Source of the DNA: Streptomyces sp. HUAS MG91
GTDB taxonomy: Bacteria; Actinomycetota; Actinomycetes; Streptomycetales; Streptomycetaceae
NCBI RefSeq assembly: GCF_040529335.1
Contig: NZ_CP159534.1
Coordinates: forward strand, 2,604,001-2,668,000
DNA length: 64,000 nucleotides
Direction: 5' to 3'
The first letter of the stretch is position 1. Every line of letters starts with the position of its first letter. Both the position numbers and the translations under genes were made by a program. Positions 25,121 to 36,444 of the stretch are shown piece by piece. The notes below the pieces were generated by a model, which was given only the letters and a program-made list of their open reading frames with translations, was not told where the DNA came from and made no database searches.

Positions 25121-25972
25121 TCAACCTCCCTTCGGTGGAACGATCTGGAGGTAGATCCCGGTCATCACCATGTTCACGAAGAAGAGCAGGATGAAGGTGA
25201 TGACGACGGACTGGTTGACGGCGTCGCCGACGCCCTTGGGTCCGCCGCGCGGGTTGAGGCCGCGGTAGGCGGCGACGATGCCCGCGATGAACCCGAAGAT
25301 GAGGGCCTTCAGCTCGCTGATGTAGAGGTCGGGGAGCTGGGCGAGCGCGGAGAACGACTGCAAGTAGGCGCCGGGGGTGCCGTGTTGCAGGATGACGTTG
25401 AAGAAGTAGCCGCCGAGGGTGCCGACGACGGACACCATGCCGTTGAGCAGGATGCTGACGAACATCGCGGCGAGCACGCGCGGCACCACGAGCCGCTGCA
25501 CGGGCGAGACGCCCATGACGGTCATCGCGTCCAGCTCCTCGCGGATCTTCCGCGAGCCGAGGTCGGCGCAGATGGCGGAGCCGCCGGCACCCGCGATGAG
25601 CAGCGCGACGATGAGCGGGCTTGCCTGCTGGATGACGGCGAGCACGCTGGCGCCGCCGGTGAACGACTGCGCGCCCAACTGCTGTGTCAGCGAGCCGACT
25701 TGCAGGGCGATGACCGCGCCGAACGGGATGGACACGAGGGCGGCGGGCAGGATGGTGACGCTGGCGATGAACCAGAACTGCTCGACGAACTCCCGGAACT
25801 GGAAAGGCCGCCGGAAGGTGTCCCGCACGACGCGCAGAGCGAGCGCGAAGAGCTGCCCGGTCTGGCGGAGGGGGGCCAGGGCTTTGGACGGGCCCGGCGC
25901 CTTGGGCGGCGCTGCGGGACGCGGCGGCACCCGGGAGTCCTCTGGGGTGGGCAGACGGGTATCCGCGCTCAC
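25121..25972 (-). CDS. yrbEA: YrbE/MlaE-type permease, first subunit of the Mce importer
   Basis: A 283-residue MlaE-type permease with a Pro/Ala-rich cytoplasmic N-terminus (about 45 residues), then FREFVEQFWFIASVTILPAAL and the conserved cytoplasmic loop SRKIREELDAMTVMGVSPVQRL. The C-terminal helices are VVITFILLFFVNMVMTGIYL. The GTG start overlaps the ATPase stop by four bases. Confidence 0.93.
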   Translation of the reverse strand: MSADTRLPTPEDSRVPPRPAAPPKAPGPSKALAPLRQTGQLFALALRVVRDTFRRPFQFREFVEQFWFIASVTILPAALVSIPFGAVIALQVGSLTQQLGAQSFTGGASVLAVIQQASPLIVALLIAGAGGSAICADLGSRKIREELDAMTVMGVSPVQRLVVPRVLAAMFVSILLNGMVSVVGTLGGYFFNVILQHGTPGAYLQSFSALAQLPDLYISELKALIFGFIAGIVAAYRGLNPRGGPKGVGDAVNQSVVITFILLFFVNMVMTGIYLQIVPPKGG

Positions 25973-26979
25973 GAGGCCCCACCCCGCCGGGGCAGCGTCA
26001 CGGTCGGCGCCAGCACGTCCTGCCGCCCGTAAGAAGAACGGATGGCCTCCTGCGCGGTGCCGGGCAACGTATCGAGCATGCCGAGCACCCGCTCCCGCCG
26101 CCGCGCCACGGCAGCCCGCTCCCCGAGCCCGGGCGACGGCTGAAGTTGCGGCACCAGCGCCTTCGGCTGAGGCGCCACCATCCCGCCGGAGGCCTCGGCG
26201 GCGAGCGTGGCCTCGTCCTTCTCCTCGCTCATGCCGATCGGCCCGTGCTTACTGGCCGTCAGGAACTGCGAGACGACCGGTTCCTGGCTGGTGAGGAGCA
26301 CTTCGCGCGGGCCGAAGGTGACGAGGTGCCGCCGGAACAGCATCCCCATGTTGTCGGGGACGGTCGCGGCGATGTCGAGGTTGTGGGTGACGATCAGCAT
26401 GGTCGCGTCGGTGGTGGTGTTCAGGTCGATGAGCAGCTGCGAGATGAACGCGGTGCGCACCGGGTCGAGTCCGGAGTCCGGCTCGTCGCAGAGGATGATC
26501 TGCGGGTCGAGGACCAACGCCCGTGCCAGACCGGCGCGTTTGCGCATACCGCCGCTGATCTCGCCGGGCAGCTTGCCCTCGGAGCCGAGGAGGCCGACCG
26601 CGTCGATCCGCTCCATGACGATGCGGCGGATCTCCGATTCCTTCTTCTTGGTGTGCTCGCGCAGCGGGAAGGCGATGTTGTCGAAGAGGTTCATCGACCC
26701 GAAGAGGGCGCCGTCCTGGAACATCAGCCCGAACAGCTTGCGGGCCTCCATGATGTCCCGCTCGGGGCTGCGCGCCATGTCGACGCCGTTGACCAGGACG
26801 CGGCCGTGCTCCGGCTTGAGCAGACCGATCAACGACTTCAGGAAGACGGTCTTGCCGGTTCCGGAGGGGCCGAGCATGACGCTCACCTCGCCCGCGGGCA
26901 GGGTGAGACTCACGTCCTGCCAGATGTTCTGCCGGCCGAAGGACTTGGTGAGCCCCTCGACCTTCACTTCGATTCCCAT
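25969..26979 (-). CDS. mceG: Mce importer ATPase (MceG/Mkl type)
   Basis: A 336-residue ABC ATPase. Walker A is GPSGTGKT (residues about 38-45), signature EISGGMRKRAGLARAL, Walker B IILCDEPDSGLDP, H-loop VTHN. An extension of about 90 residues after the ABC core (from around residue 245) is typical of the Mce-system ATPases and absent from the shorter MlaF. In many actinobacteria this gene is distant from the mce operon; here it is the first gene and overlaps yrbEA. The ATG has GAGAAG upstream. Confidence 0.93.
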   Translation of the reverse strand: MGIEVKVEGLTKSFGRQNIWQDVSLTLPAGEVSVMLGPSGTGKTVFLKSLIGLLKPEHGRVLVNGVDMARSPERDIMEARKLFGLMFQDGALFGSMNLFDNIAFPLREHTKKKESEIRRIVMERIDAVGLLGSEGKLPGEISGGMRKRAGLARALVLDPQIILCDEPDSGLDPVRTAFISQLLIDLNTTTDATMLIVTHNLDIAATVPDNMGMLFRRHLVTFGPREVLLTSQEPVVSQFLTASKHGPIGMSEEKDEATLAAEASGGMVAPQPKALVPQLQPSPGLGERAAVARRRERVLGMLDTLPGTAQEAIRSSYGRQDVLAPTVTLPRRGGAS

Positions 26980-27160
26980 CGCTTCTCACCTTCAGCGAGC
27001 GAACTCGGCAGCGCACGGTAATTCGCTTCATACGTGCCGGACAAGATCTCGGAGCGGCCGCCCCGAATCTTCCTGAAAACTTGTCATCCAGTGATAAGAG
27101 AGCCGTTCTCTCCTGTCGGAAGATGAGTAGAACCACGGAGCCCCGGGGGCCCTGATGGAT

Positions 27161-27215
27161 CGTGGCGGGGTCCCGTCCCGCCGGGGGTACGACGAGAGAC
27201 AGGGACCCCGCCACG
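27161..27215 (-). terminator. 14-bp stem-loop upstream of the Mce operon
   Basis: CGTGGCGGGGTCCC at 27161-27174 pairs perfectly with 27202-27215 across a 27-nt loop. It may end transcripts of the secreted-protein genes to its right or act as an attenuator in the mce leader. Confidence 0.45.
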
Positions 27216-27310
27216 GAGACACCGAACGGAAAGGAGGATTCCGGTCGGCCCTCATACGACCCCTGGCCGACGGGGGGCGCCGACCAGGAGCGGAAGAGCT
27301 TTTTGGAGAC

Positions 27311-27326
27311 GTTACGGCCGAGTAAC
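27311..27326. promoter_or_regulatory. Shared palindrome GTTAC-N6-GTAAC, copy 1
   Basis: GTTACGGCCGAGTAAC, between the Mce operon and the secreted-protein genes. The same arms and spacing occur at 29303-29318. It looks like a dimeric repressor site; the regulator is unknown. Confidence 0.45.
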
Positions 27327-27407
27327 CTTTGCTAGCAATACCGGTTCGGCAATTTCGCGCTGGTCCGTAAAGGGCGTCCGGTTTTTTGTCACCGGGCTAT
27401 AAGGGGG

Positions 27408-30059
<2,652 letters not shown>

Positions 30060-30176
30060 TGATCTGAACCCTTCTTGACCCAGCCCGCCGCCGGTCACAG
30101 ACCGGCGGCGGGCCGGCCGCGTCCGGGGCACAGCGCGGTCGGCCGAGCAGTGCCCGCCACCCATGGAGGTCAACGG

Positions 30177-31793
30177 ATGACAGCGCCAAGAAGGCGGAGC
30201 GGACGGCCGGGCGGTGCACGGGCGGCGCATCTGGCGCGCGTGGTGCCGATCGCCTCGGTCGCGCTCGCCGCCGGTCTGCTGTCGGGTCCCGGCTCGCACG
30301 CGGACGAGGGGCCGGGTCCGGTGGAGATCGCATACGACTGCGCGCTACCGGCTCCGGCGGCGAACCAGCAGACGGACGGAGAGACGGACAAGCAGGGGGA
30401 CGTCGACTCGTCGGCCACCGCAGACGCGCCCGTCTCGCCCACCATGGTGCGCGCCGCGGTACGGATCTCCACCGGTCTCCCGGAAACCGCGGCGCCCGGC
30501 AGCCCGATCGACCCCGGCACCGTGACCGTGGAGGCCGCCCTCCCCTATGCCAAGCTGGCCCCTTTGCTGCCGAGTGACGTCAGCGGCGTCACCAGTGACG
30601 CGACGCTCGGTGTCCAGGTGCGGCAGGGCAAGTCGTCGGCCGACGCCTCTTGGGCCTCACTGGCGGCGAACGCCGCGACTCCGCCGTCCGACGACACACT
30701 GCGCCTGGGGCACACCGGGGGCGCGCCCACGATCACCGTGAGCGAAGCGGGGGACGTCGATCTCTACGCGGGCGAACTCAACCTGAAAATAAGCCCGTTG
30801 GCAGGTGAATCGAAGGAGGGAACCGCCGCTTCCTTCACCATTGCCTGCACACCCGCGGGCGCTGAAACGGCCGGAAGGCAGATCGCCCGCATCAGCGTGC
30901 CGGACGGCGAGGAACCGGGAGCGTCCTCACCGGGCGCCTCCGACGGCCCGTCGGACACCGCCCGGGACGGGATAGCCGTCGAGCCGAAGGACGGTGCAGA
31001 CAGCCCGGCCGGCGCTTCCACCTGCGCGACGGAGATGCCGTCGGGGGAAATGGACATCAGCCAGACACCGGACCCCCTGCCCGGGACTGTTCTGACACCG
31101 CTGATCCCACTCGACGGATTCCGGGCATGCGCCTACGCGGTCGGCATGACCACCGTACGGAAACCGAACGGTACCGTGATCATCAATAACCCTGCCAAGG
31201 GACCGAGCCTGATGAACATCCGGGCCAACGCGCAGACCCAGTACGCAACGGAAGGCCCCTTCTACTTCCGCGCCGATTCCCTGGGCGAGCTCACCCTGCC
31301 GGACGCCGACTCGACCATCCTCAACTTCGGCTTCGTCCCCGTCACCGCCAAGGTCGCGTTCGAGAACGGCCCGATCACCATCTCCACCGGCACCATGGGC
31401 TCGTATCCCGACCAGCAGAACTTCGCCGTCGCGACGTTCTTCCAGTCTCTGCGCGTCCACGACGTGAAGGTCAACGGCACCCCCCTGAACGTCGGCTCCC
31501 AGTGCCGCACCTCGAAGAAGTACCGGGTCACGCTGCGCGGTGACTTCACCTCGCCCACCGACGCCTACGTCAACGTCCTGACCGGCGGCATCCTCAAGGG
31601 CAAGGTCGACATTCCGTCCTTCTCCGGCTGCGGGTCGAACGGAGAGAATCTCGACCGTCTGCTCACGGCCTCGCTCAGCGGCCCCGACAACAGCATCATC
31701 ATGAACCAGGCCCCGACCTGCCTCCCCGACCTGCCGGAGCCCAACCAGTGTCCCCCGGTGATCCCGCCGCTGCCCGGAGCCAAGACCCCGTGA
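30177..31793 (+). CDS. Large secreted protein of unknown function (possibly DUF6801-like)
   Basis: A 538-residue protein with a strong ribosome site (GGAGGTCAACGGATG). A basic N-terminus and hydrophobic VVPIASVALAAGLLSG form the signal. The mature region opens with EIAYDCALP and continues with a domain like RAAVRISTGLPETAAPGSPI, which resembles actinobacterial DUF6801 proteins, though this is uncertain. After an acidic Ser/Gly/Asp linker (about 245-285) a second domain follows (GFRACAYAVGMTTV to ASLSGPDNSIIMNQ). It ends in a Pro-rich tail with two Cys. It follows the 198-residue secreted protein by about 118 bp. Confidence 0.82.
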   Translation: MTAPRRRSGRPGGARAAHLARVVPIASVALAAGLLSGPGSHADEGPGPVEIAYDCALPAPAANQQTDGETDKQGDVDSSATADAPVSPTMVRAAVRISTGLPETAAPGSPIDPGTVTVEAALPYAKLAPLLPSDVSGVTSDATLGVQVRQGKSSADASWASLAANAATPPSDDTLRLGHTGGAPTITVSEAGDVDLYAGELNLKISPLAGESKEGTAASFTIACTPAGAETAGRQIARISVPDGEEPGASSPGASDGPSDTARDGIAVEPKDGADSPAGASTCATEMPSGEMDISQTPDPLPGTVLTPLIPLDGFRACAYAVGMTTVRKPNGTVIINNPAKGPSLMNIRANAQTQYATEGPFYFRADSLGELTLPDADSTILNFGFVPVTAKVAFENGPITISTGTMGSYPDQQNFAVATFFQSLRVHDVKVNGTPLNVGSQCRTSKKYRVTLRGDFTSPTDAYVNVLTGGILKGKVDIPSFSGCGSNGENLDRLLTASLSGPDNSIIMNQAPTCLPDLPEPNQCPPVIPPLPGAKTP

Positions 31794-31862
31794 CCACCCC
31801 ACCGACCCATCACTTCTCAGCCACATCCCCCACACAGCGATCAATCTCTGCGCAACAGATGT

Positions 31863-31880
31863 ACAACGCACAGTAGTTGT
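31863..31880. promoter_or_regulatory. Inverted repeat ACAAC-N8-GTTGT before the PucR-type gene
   Basis: Five-base arms around an 8-bp spacer, 116 bp upstream of the regulator start in a locally AT-rich patch. It may be an autoregulatory site. Confidence 0.35.
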
Positions 31881-31995
31881 TCTAATTTTCATGGACCCAG
31901 TTGGTATGCACCTGGCGGGTGGGACAGCAGCGCACCCGTGCGTCGTCGTCCCGCCCGGCCCCCCACCCGGCGCTCGGACAAGCGAGGAAGCGGCC

Positions 31996-33210
31996 ATGCC
32001 CCTGCCCGCGCACACGACGGATGTCGACGACCCCCTGGGGCCGCTGCCCCGGGAGTTCGCGCGCATCATGCGGCCCGAACTCCCCGGTCTCATCAAGGAG
32101 ATCGGGGTCGAGGTGACCCGCGCGTTCCCCGAGTACGCGGCGCTGCTGAGCGGGCCGAGCGGCGCGGCGATCCGGCAGGGTGTCGAGCAGAGCCTGTACG
32201 CCTTCGTGGACCGGGTCGCCGATCCGAACGCCTCCACGGCGACCCGTGACGAACTGCTGCGCAAGTTCGGGCGGGTCGAGGCGTACGAGGGCCGGGATCT
32301 GGCCACCCTCCAGGGCGCCTACCGGCTCGGCGCCCGGGTCGCGCTGCGCCGGGCCAAGGACCTGGGCCGCCGCTTCGACCTCTCCCCCACCCTCCTGCTC
32401 ACCTTCGCGGAGGCCGTCTTCGCCTACATCGGCGAACTCGAATCGCTCTCCCACGAGGGGTACATGGAGGTGCAGGCGCGAGCGGGAGTGGCCGGCGAGG
32501 TGGTGCGAAGACGGTTACTGCATCTGCTGCTGGCCGGAACGCCGTTGGGGCACACCACGATCCACAACCTGTGCGAGCAGACCGGCTGGCAGCTCCCCGC
32601 CGAAGTGACCATGATCGCGATGCGGACCCCGGCCGAACACATCCAGCCAGGTCTGGCCGTCGACGTCCTCGCCGATCTCGGCGCCCCGCAGCCGCATCTG
32701 CTGATCCCCGGCCCGCTCACCCGGGAGCGCCGCGCGATGCTGGAGGCGGCGGCTCCGGGAAGCTCGTACGCGATCGGGCTGACCCTGCCGACCGAGCAGG
32801 CCGCCGACTCGCTGCGCTGGGCCAGACAGGTACTTCAGCTCGTCGATGATGACATCGTTGCCGATGAGCAAGTCCTGGACTGCGCCGACCACTTGGTGAC
32901 GCTGTGGCTGCTCGCCGACCCGGCGCTGGTCACCGAGATCGCCGCCCGCGAACTCGCCCCGCTCGACAAATCCTCCGGCACCCGGCGCGCCCGACTCGTG
33001 GAGACCCTCCACGCCTGGCTCACCACGCGGGGCACCGCCGAGCAGGTCGGCGACGCGCTCGGCGTGCACGCGCAGACCGTCCGCTACCGGCTGCGCAAGC
33101 TCGACGCCCACTTCGGCGACCGCCTCGAAGCCCCGACGCACCGCTTCGCCCTGGAGGCCGCGCTGCGCGCCCTGCACCTGCGGGACAAGAACGTCTACGA
33201 CGCGGAGTAA
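31996..33210 (+). CDS. PucR-type transcriptional regulator with a TTA codon
   Basis: A 404-residue regulator. GAGGAAG lies just upstream of the ATG at 31996. The N-terminal 200 residues form a helical sensor region (FGRVEAYEGRDLATLQGAYRLG; LLLTFAEAVFAYIGELE). The C-terminus holds the PucR helix-turn-helix (WLTTRGTAEQVGDALGVHAQTVRYRLRKL, about 345-373, given here in parts). Codon 174 is TTA (32515-32517), so translation should depend on the bldA leucyl-tRNA. It follows the secreted-protein cluster in the same direction and is a candidate regulator of it. Its 3' end overlaps the convergent DUF397 gene by 16 bp. Confidence 0.88.
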   Translation: MPLPAHTTDVDDPLGPLPREFARIMRPELPGLIKEIGVEVTRAFPEYAALLSGPSGAAIRQGVEQSLYAFVDRVADPNASTATRDELLRKFGRVEAYEGRDLATLQGAYRLGARVALRRAKDLGRRFDLSPTLLLTFAEAVFAYIGELESLSHEGYMEVQARAGVAGEVVRRRLLHLLLAGTPLGHTTIHNLCEQTGWQLPAEVTMIAMRTPAEHIQPGLAVDVLADLGAPQPHLLIPGPLTRERRAMLEAAAPGSSYAIGLTLPTEQAADSLRWARQVLQLVDDDIVADEQVLDCADHLVTLWLLADPALVTEIAARELAPLDKSSGTRRARLVETLHAWLTTRGTAEQVGDALGVHAQTVRYRLRKLDAHFGDRLEAPTHRFALEAALRALHLRDKNVYDAE

Positions 33211-33449
33211 CCCGCCACGAACGCGCCGAACGCCTCCGGCGAGAACGCGAGGTGCGGGCCCGCCGGGTCCTTGGAGTCGCGGACGGCGACGGCGGCGCAG
33301 GGGGTGCCGGCGACCTCGACGCACGATCCGCCCTGGTCACTGCTGTACGAAGACTTGGCCCAGGTGAGCGCCCCGAGCGGCGCGCACTCCACGCATTCGC
33401 CGCCCTGGTCGCCGCTGTAGGTCGACTTACGCCACTGGACGCCCGCCAT
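33195..33449 (-). CDS. DUF397 protein with two copies of the motif
   Basis: An 84-residue protein with the DUF397 pattern twice: WRKSTYSGDQGGECVECA and WAKSSYSSDQGGSCVEVA, followed by VAVRDSKDP. Such proteins accompany WhiJ-like XRE regulators in streptomycetes and may antagonise them. Its start overlaps the end of the XRE gene by 23 bp. Confidence 0.9.
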   Translation of the reverse strand: MAGVQWRKSTYSGDQGGECVECAPLGALTWAKSSYSSDQGGSCVEVAGTPCAAVAVRDSKDPAGPHLAFSPEAFGAFVAGYSAS

Positions 33450-34260
33450 AACGCTCCTCCATCACCCGCCGGATCAGCCGCGCCGAGTCCGCGAGGGACA
33501 GAGCGGCCGCCTGCAAATGATCGTAACGGAGCGAACAGTCCTTGACGGTGGTCGGGTTGGCAGTCGGATGCCCTTGTCCGTAGCCCTCGGTATAGATGAT
33601 GGACGGGTCGGTGGGGAAGCGGTACAGGGTGTACGACCCTTGCAGTCCCGCGTGCGCGCCCGCCGAGAACGGCAGCACCTGCACATTGACGTAGGGATGC
33701 GCCTCGTACGACAACAGGTGCGCGAGTTGGCCTCGCATCACCTCCGGGCCGTCCCCGACCTCCTGGAGCAGCGCCGCCTCCCCGAGGATGACCCAGAACA
33801 CGGGTGGCTGCTCCTTCTCCAGGAGCCGCTGGCGGGCGAGCCGGACCTCCGCGCGGTCGTCCAGGTTCTCGCGGTCCATCGTGCCGAGGACCGCGCTCGC
33901 GTAGGCGCGGGTCTGCAACAGCCCGTGCACCATGTGCGTCTGGAACGTACAGATGTCCTCGGCCCGCGACTCCAGCTCGGCAACCTGCTGAAACCACACC
34001 GGCAACTGCGACCTCAGCACCAGCCCCACCAGCCGCGACAGCAGCCCGTCGGTCCCCAGCGCGGCATCGCAGCGCTCGCTGAAGACGGCCGTCGGCAGCT
34101 TCCGGGCGGTCTCGATCTGTCCCACCAGCGAGCCGGTGTAATTGACGATCTGCCCGAGCTGCTTCTGCGTCAGGCCCGCGGCCTCCCGGTGACGGCGCAG
34201 CTCATAGCCGTAGTAGTCGAGCGGCGAGGCGCCCGGATCGAGGACGTTGATATGGACCAC
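33427..34260 (-). CDS. WhiJ/Scr1-type XRE regulator with DUF5753 domain
   Basis: A 277-residue protein. The GTG at 34260 is preferred since GAGGGGG lies about 6 bp upstream; an ATG at 34302 is possible. The HTH is at the N-terminus (LRRHREAAGLTQKQLGQI, about residues 16-33), followed by the DUF5753 domain (FQTHMVHGLLQTRAYA, VLPFSAGAHAGLQGSYTLYRF). It forms the usual triad with the DUF397 gene downstream and the divergent ATPase-type gene. Members of this family influence sporulation and antibiotic production. Confidence 0.9.
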   Translation of the reverse strand: MVHINVLDPGASPLDYYGYELRRHREAAGLTQKQLGQIVNYTGSLVGQIETARKLPTAVFSERCDAALGTDGLLSRLVGLVLRSQLPVWFQQVAELESRAEDICTFQTHMVHGLLQTRAYASAVLGTMDRENLDDRAEVRLARQRLLEKEQPPVFWVILGEAALLQEVGDGPEVMRGQLAHLLSYEAHPYVNVQVLPFSAGAHAGLQGSYTLYRFPTDPSIIYTEGYGQGHPTANPTTVKDCSLRYDHLQAAALSLADSARLIRRVMEERYGGRPVA

Positions 34261-34346
34261 GCACAGCCCCCTCAACTCGGCCCACAATGAGGCCCGTTGC
34301 ATCCAGTCGATTGCTCAGCGTAGTTGCGCTTCGCCACGCTCGTACC

Positions 34347-34775
34347 GTGAACGAGCAAACCGAGCAGCCGCACGTCTACACGCTGCGCCTCACCGTCGGC
34401 ACCCACTCGGCCCGCCACGCGCGCCGTATCGTCCACCGCCTGTGCGACAGCTGGTCGGTACCGCCGGACACGGCCGACGACCTGGCCCTGGGCGTCACCG
34501 AACTGCTGTCCAACGTCGTACGGCACGTGCCCGGCGCCCACGCCGAACTGCGGCTGCTGCACGACGCGCAGACCGGTCACGTCCGCGCGGAGGTGACCGA
34601 CGACGGGCCGCAACTTCCGCAAACACACGTTCAGTTGCCGGACCCTTGCGCCGAGCACGGGCGAGGGCTCGCCATCGTGTCGGCGGTGGCGGCGAAATGG
34701 GGTGTCGAGCGCCGCGCGGCGGGGCCGGAGGGCAAGACAGTGTGGTTCGAGTGCCGGCCCGTGGAAGACTCGTAG
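34347..34775 (+). CDS. RsbW-like ATP-binding (anti-sigma type) protein
   Basis: A 142-residue GHKL ATPase domain protein. N box DLALGVTELLSNVVRH, G1 box EVTDDGP and G2 box HGRGLAIVSAVA are present. The GTG at 34347 gives a compact protein without extra leader. It is divergent from the WhiJ-like regulator. The family includes anti-sigma kinases, but no cognate sigma factor is in the window. Confidence 0.88.
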   Translation: MNEQTEQPHVYTLRLTVGTHSARHARRIVHRLCDSWSVPPDTADDLALGVTELLSNVVRHVPGAHAELRLLHDAQTGHVRAEVTDDGPQLPQTHVQLPDPCAEHGRGLAIVSAVAAKWGVERRAAGPEGKTVWFECRPVEDS

Positions 34776-34780
34776 CCGCC

Positions 34781-34788
34781 GGAAGGAG
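34781..34788 (+). promoter_or_regulatory. Ribosome-binding site pointing to an ATC start
   Basis: GGAAGGAG ends 6 bp before ATC at 34795-34797. No ATG, GTG or TTG lies in the reading frame between this site and the first membrane helix of the downstream gene. Confidence 0.5.
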
Positions 34789-34794
34789 CGCGCC

Positions 34795-36444
34795 ATCAGT
34801 GACACCCGAACGATCCTGTCCAGCCCTGTCGCCAGACCGAGCACGGGCGTCGGGGAGCCGGCCGCGCGGTCCCCGCGTCGCGGGCGGCGCTTCTGCCGCG
34901 ACCACCGGATCCAGCTGATCGCCACCGGGTTCTCCGTTCCGCTCTACGTCGTCTGGTCCACCCTGCTGGCGACGGGCGGCGGCGATCTGGCGGCGCAGGT
35001 CGCGTGGACGGACTTCGTCGCGGCGCACCCCGGATCCGCGTACGACTTCGCGTGGTACGGCGGGATCCACGTGGGCAACTACAGCCTCGTGGCGCCCCAG
35101 TTGATGGCCCTGTTAGGGGTGCGCACGGTGACCTCGCTCGCGGGCGTCGCCGCCACCTGGTTCGCCGCGGGCCTGTTCCGGCGTGGTCCCTTCGCCAGGC
35201 CGCTGGGGCCCGCGCTGCTCGCCGCGCTCACCCTGTGGTGCGACGTGGCGTCCGGCCGTTCCACCTTCGCCCTGGGCGTGGCCCTGGCGCTCGCGGGATG
35301 CTCCGTCGCCGCCGGGCGGGCGTCGCGGGCGGCGGTGCCGGGGACGGCCGTGCTCACCGGGCTCGCCACGCTGGCCAGTCCGGTGGCCGGGCTCTTCCTC
35401 CTCGTCGCGGGCGCCACCCGGCTGCTGGTCGGGGAGTACGCCAAGGCGGTCGCCCTCTGCGCTCCCCCGGCGGTCGTCGTCGCGCTGACGACGGTCCTGT
35501 TCCCGTTCAGCGGCGTGCAGCCCATGGACACCGGCGACATCTGGAAGCCGCTCGTCTTCTGCGCGGCCCTGCTCGCGCTGGCGCCACGCGCCTGGCGCGG
35601 CGTGCGCCTCGGCTCGGCCGTGTACGCGCTCGGCCTCGTCCTCACCGCGCTCGTCGACTCCCCCGTGGGCTCCAACGTCATCCGTCTCGCCGAGCTGTTC
35701 GCCCCGCCGCTGCTCCTGGCCGCGGCGCAGGCCCGGTCGCTCCGCCCGCTGCGGCGCGTCGCCCTGGCCGTCGTCCTCGCGGTGTCCGTGCAGTGGGTGT
35801 TCCAGCACACGGTCCACGTCGTGCGCATGTCGACGCCCACCCCCGCCTGGGCCGCACGGACGGACGGCGTGCTCTCGGCGCTCGACCGGCTCGGGGCCGA
35901 CCGCACCCGTGTCGAGGTCGTACCGGCGCTGAACCACCGCGAGACCACCGCGCTCGCCCCGCACGTCAACACGGCACGCGGCTGGAACCGGCAGGTCGAC
36001 GTCGACCGCGGCCGCCTGTTCTACGACGGCACGTTCTCCCCGGCCGCCTACCGGGCCTGGCTCGACCGCTGGGCCGTCGGGCTCGTCGTGCTCCCCCGGG
36101 GAGCACCCGACTGGGCCGCGAAGGAAGAAGCCGCCCTGGTGCGTGCGGAGCCGGCCTGGCTGAAGCCCGTATGGAGCGACCGGGAGTGGCGCGTCTACCG
36201 CGTCGAAGCGGCGAAGCCCCTGGTCCGGGGCCCGGCGACGGTCACCGGCTCCGACAGCGCCGGAGTGGTCGTGCGTTTCCACCGGAAGGGATCGGCGCTG
36301 CTGCGCGTCGCCTACTCGCCGTGGCTGCGGGTCGGCGGGGGCTGCCTGGAACGGGCGGGCGAGTGGACCCGGCTCCGGGCGCCCCGGGCCGGGCTCTACC
36401 GCGTCAGCGCTCCGTACCGCCTGCCTTGGCAAGACCGCTGCTGA
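34795..36444 (+). CDS. Multispanning membrane protein, GT-C-like, apparent ATC start and TTA codon
   Basis: About 549 residues from the ATC start (580 from a GTG at 34702, which lies inside the preceding gene and lacks a ribosome site). Around ten membrane helices span residues 45-360, beginning IQLIATGFSVPLYVVWSTLL. The first extracytoplasmic loop has AYDFAWYGGIHVGNYS, in the style of GT-C glycosyltransferases. The C-terminal 190 residues form a soluble domain (VEVVPALNHRETTALAPH, WAVGLVVLPRGAPDW). Codon 107 is TTA (35113-35115). The end overlaps the convergent GT87-PAP2 gene by 41 bp. A role in cell-envelope glycan or lipid assembly is inferred from the neighbour only. Confidence 0.8.
   Translation: MSDTRTILSSPVARPSTGVGEPAARSPRRGRRFCRDHRIQLIATGFSVPLYVVWSTLLATGGGDLAAQVAWTDFVAAHPGSAYDFAWYGGIHVGNYSLVAPQLMALLGVRTVTSLAGVAATWFAAGLFRRGPFARPLGPALLAALTLWCDVASGRSTFALGVALALAGCSVAAGRASRAAVPGTAVLTGLATLASPVAGLFLLVAGATRLLVGEYAKAVALCAPPAVVVALTTVLFPFSGVQPMDTGDIWKPLVFCAALLALAPRAWRGVRLGSAVYALGLVLTALVDSPVGSNVIRLAELFAPPLLLAAAQARSLRPLRRVALAVVLAVSVQWVFQHTVHVVRMSTPTPAWAARTDGVLSALDRLGADRTRVEVVPALNHRETTALAPHVNTARGWNRQVDVDRGRLFYDGTFSPAAYRAWLDRWAVGLVVLPRGAPDWAAKEEAALVRAEPAWLKPVWSDREWRVYRVEAAKPLVRGPATVTGSDSAGVVVRFHRKGSALLRVAYSPWLRVGGGCLERAGEWTRLRAPRAGLYRVSAPYRLPWQDRC

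Larger units (their letters stand above)
26980..27407. other. Leader/promoter region of the Mce operon and 3' side of secreted-protein operon
   Basis: A 428-bp gap without a convincing gene. It contains a GTTAC-N6-GTAAC palindrome (27311-27326), the 10-bp palindrome TTGCTAGCAA (27329-27338), a 14-bp stem-loop (27161-27215), and GAGAG-N5-CTCTC (27098-27112). No textbook -35/-10 pair could be settled on for mceG. Confidence 0.55.
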
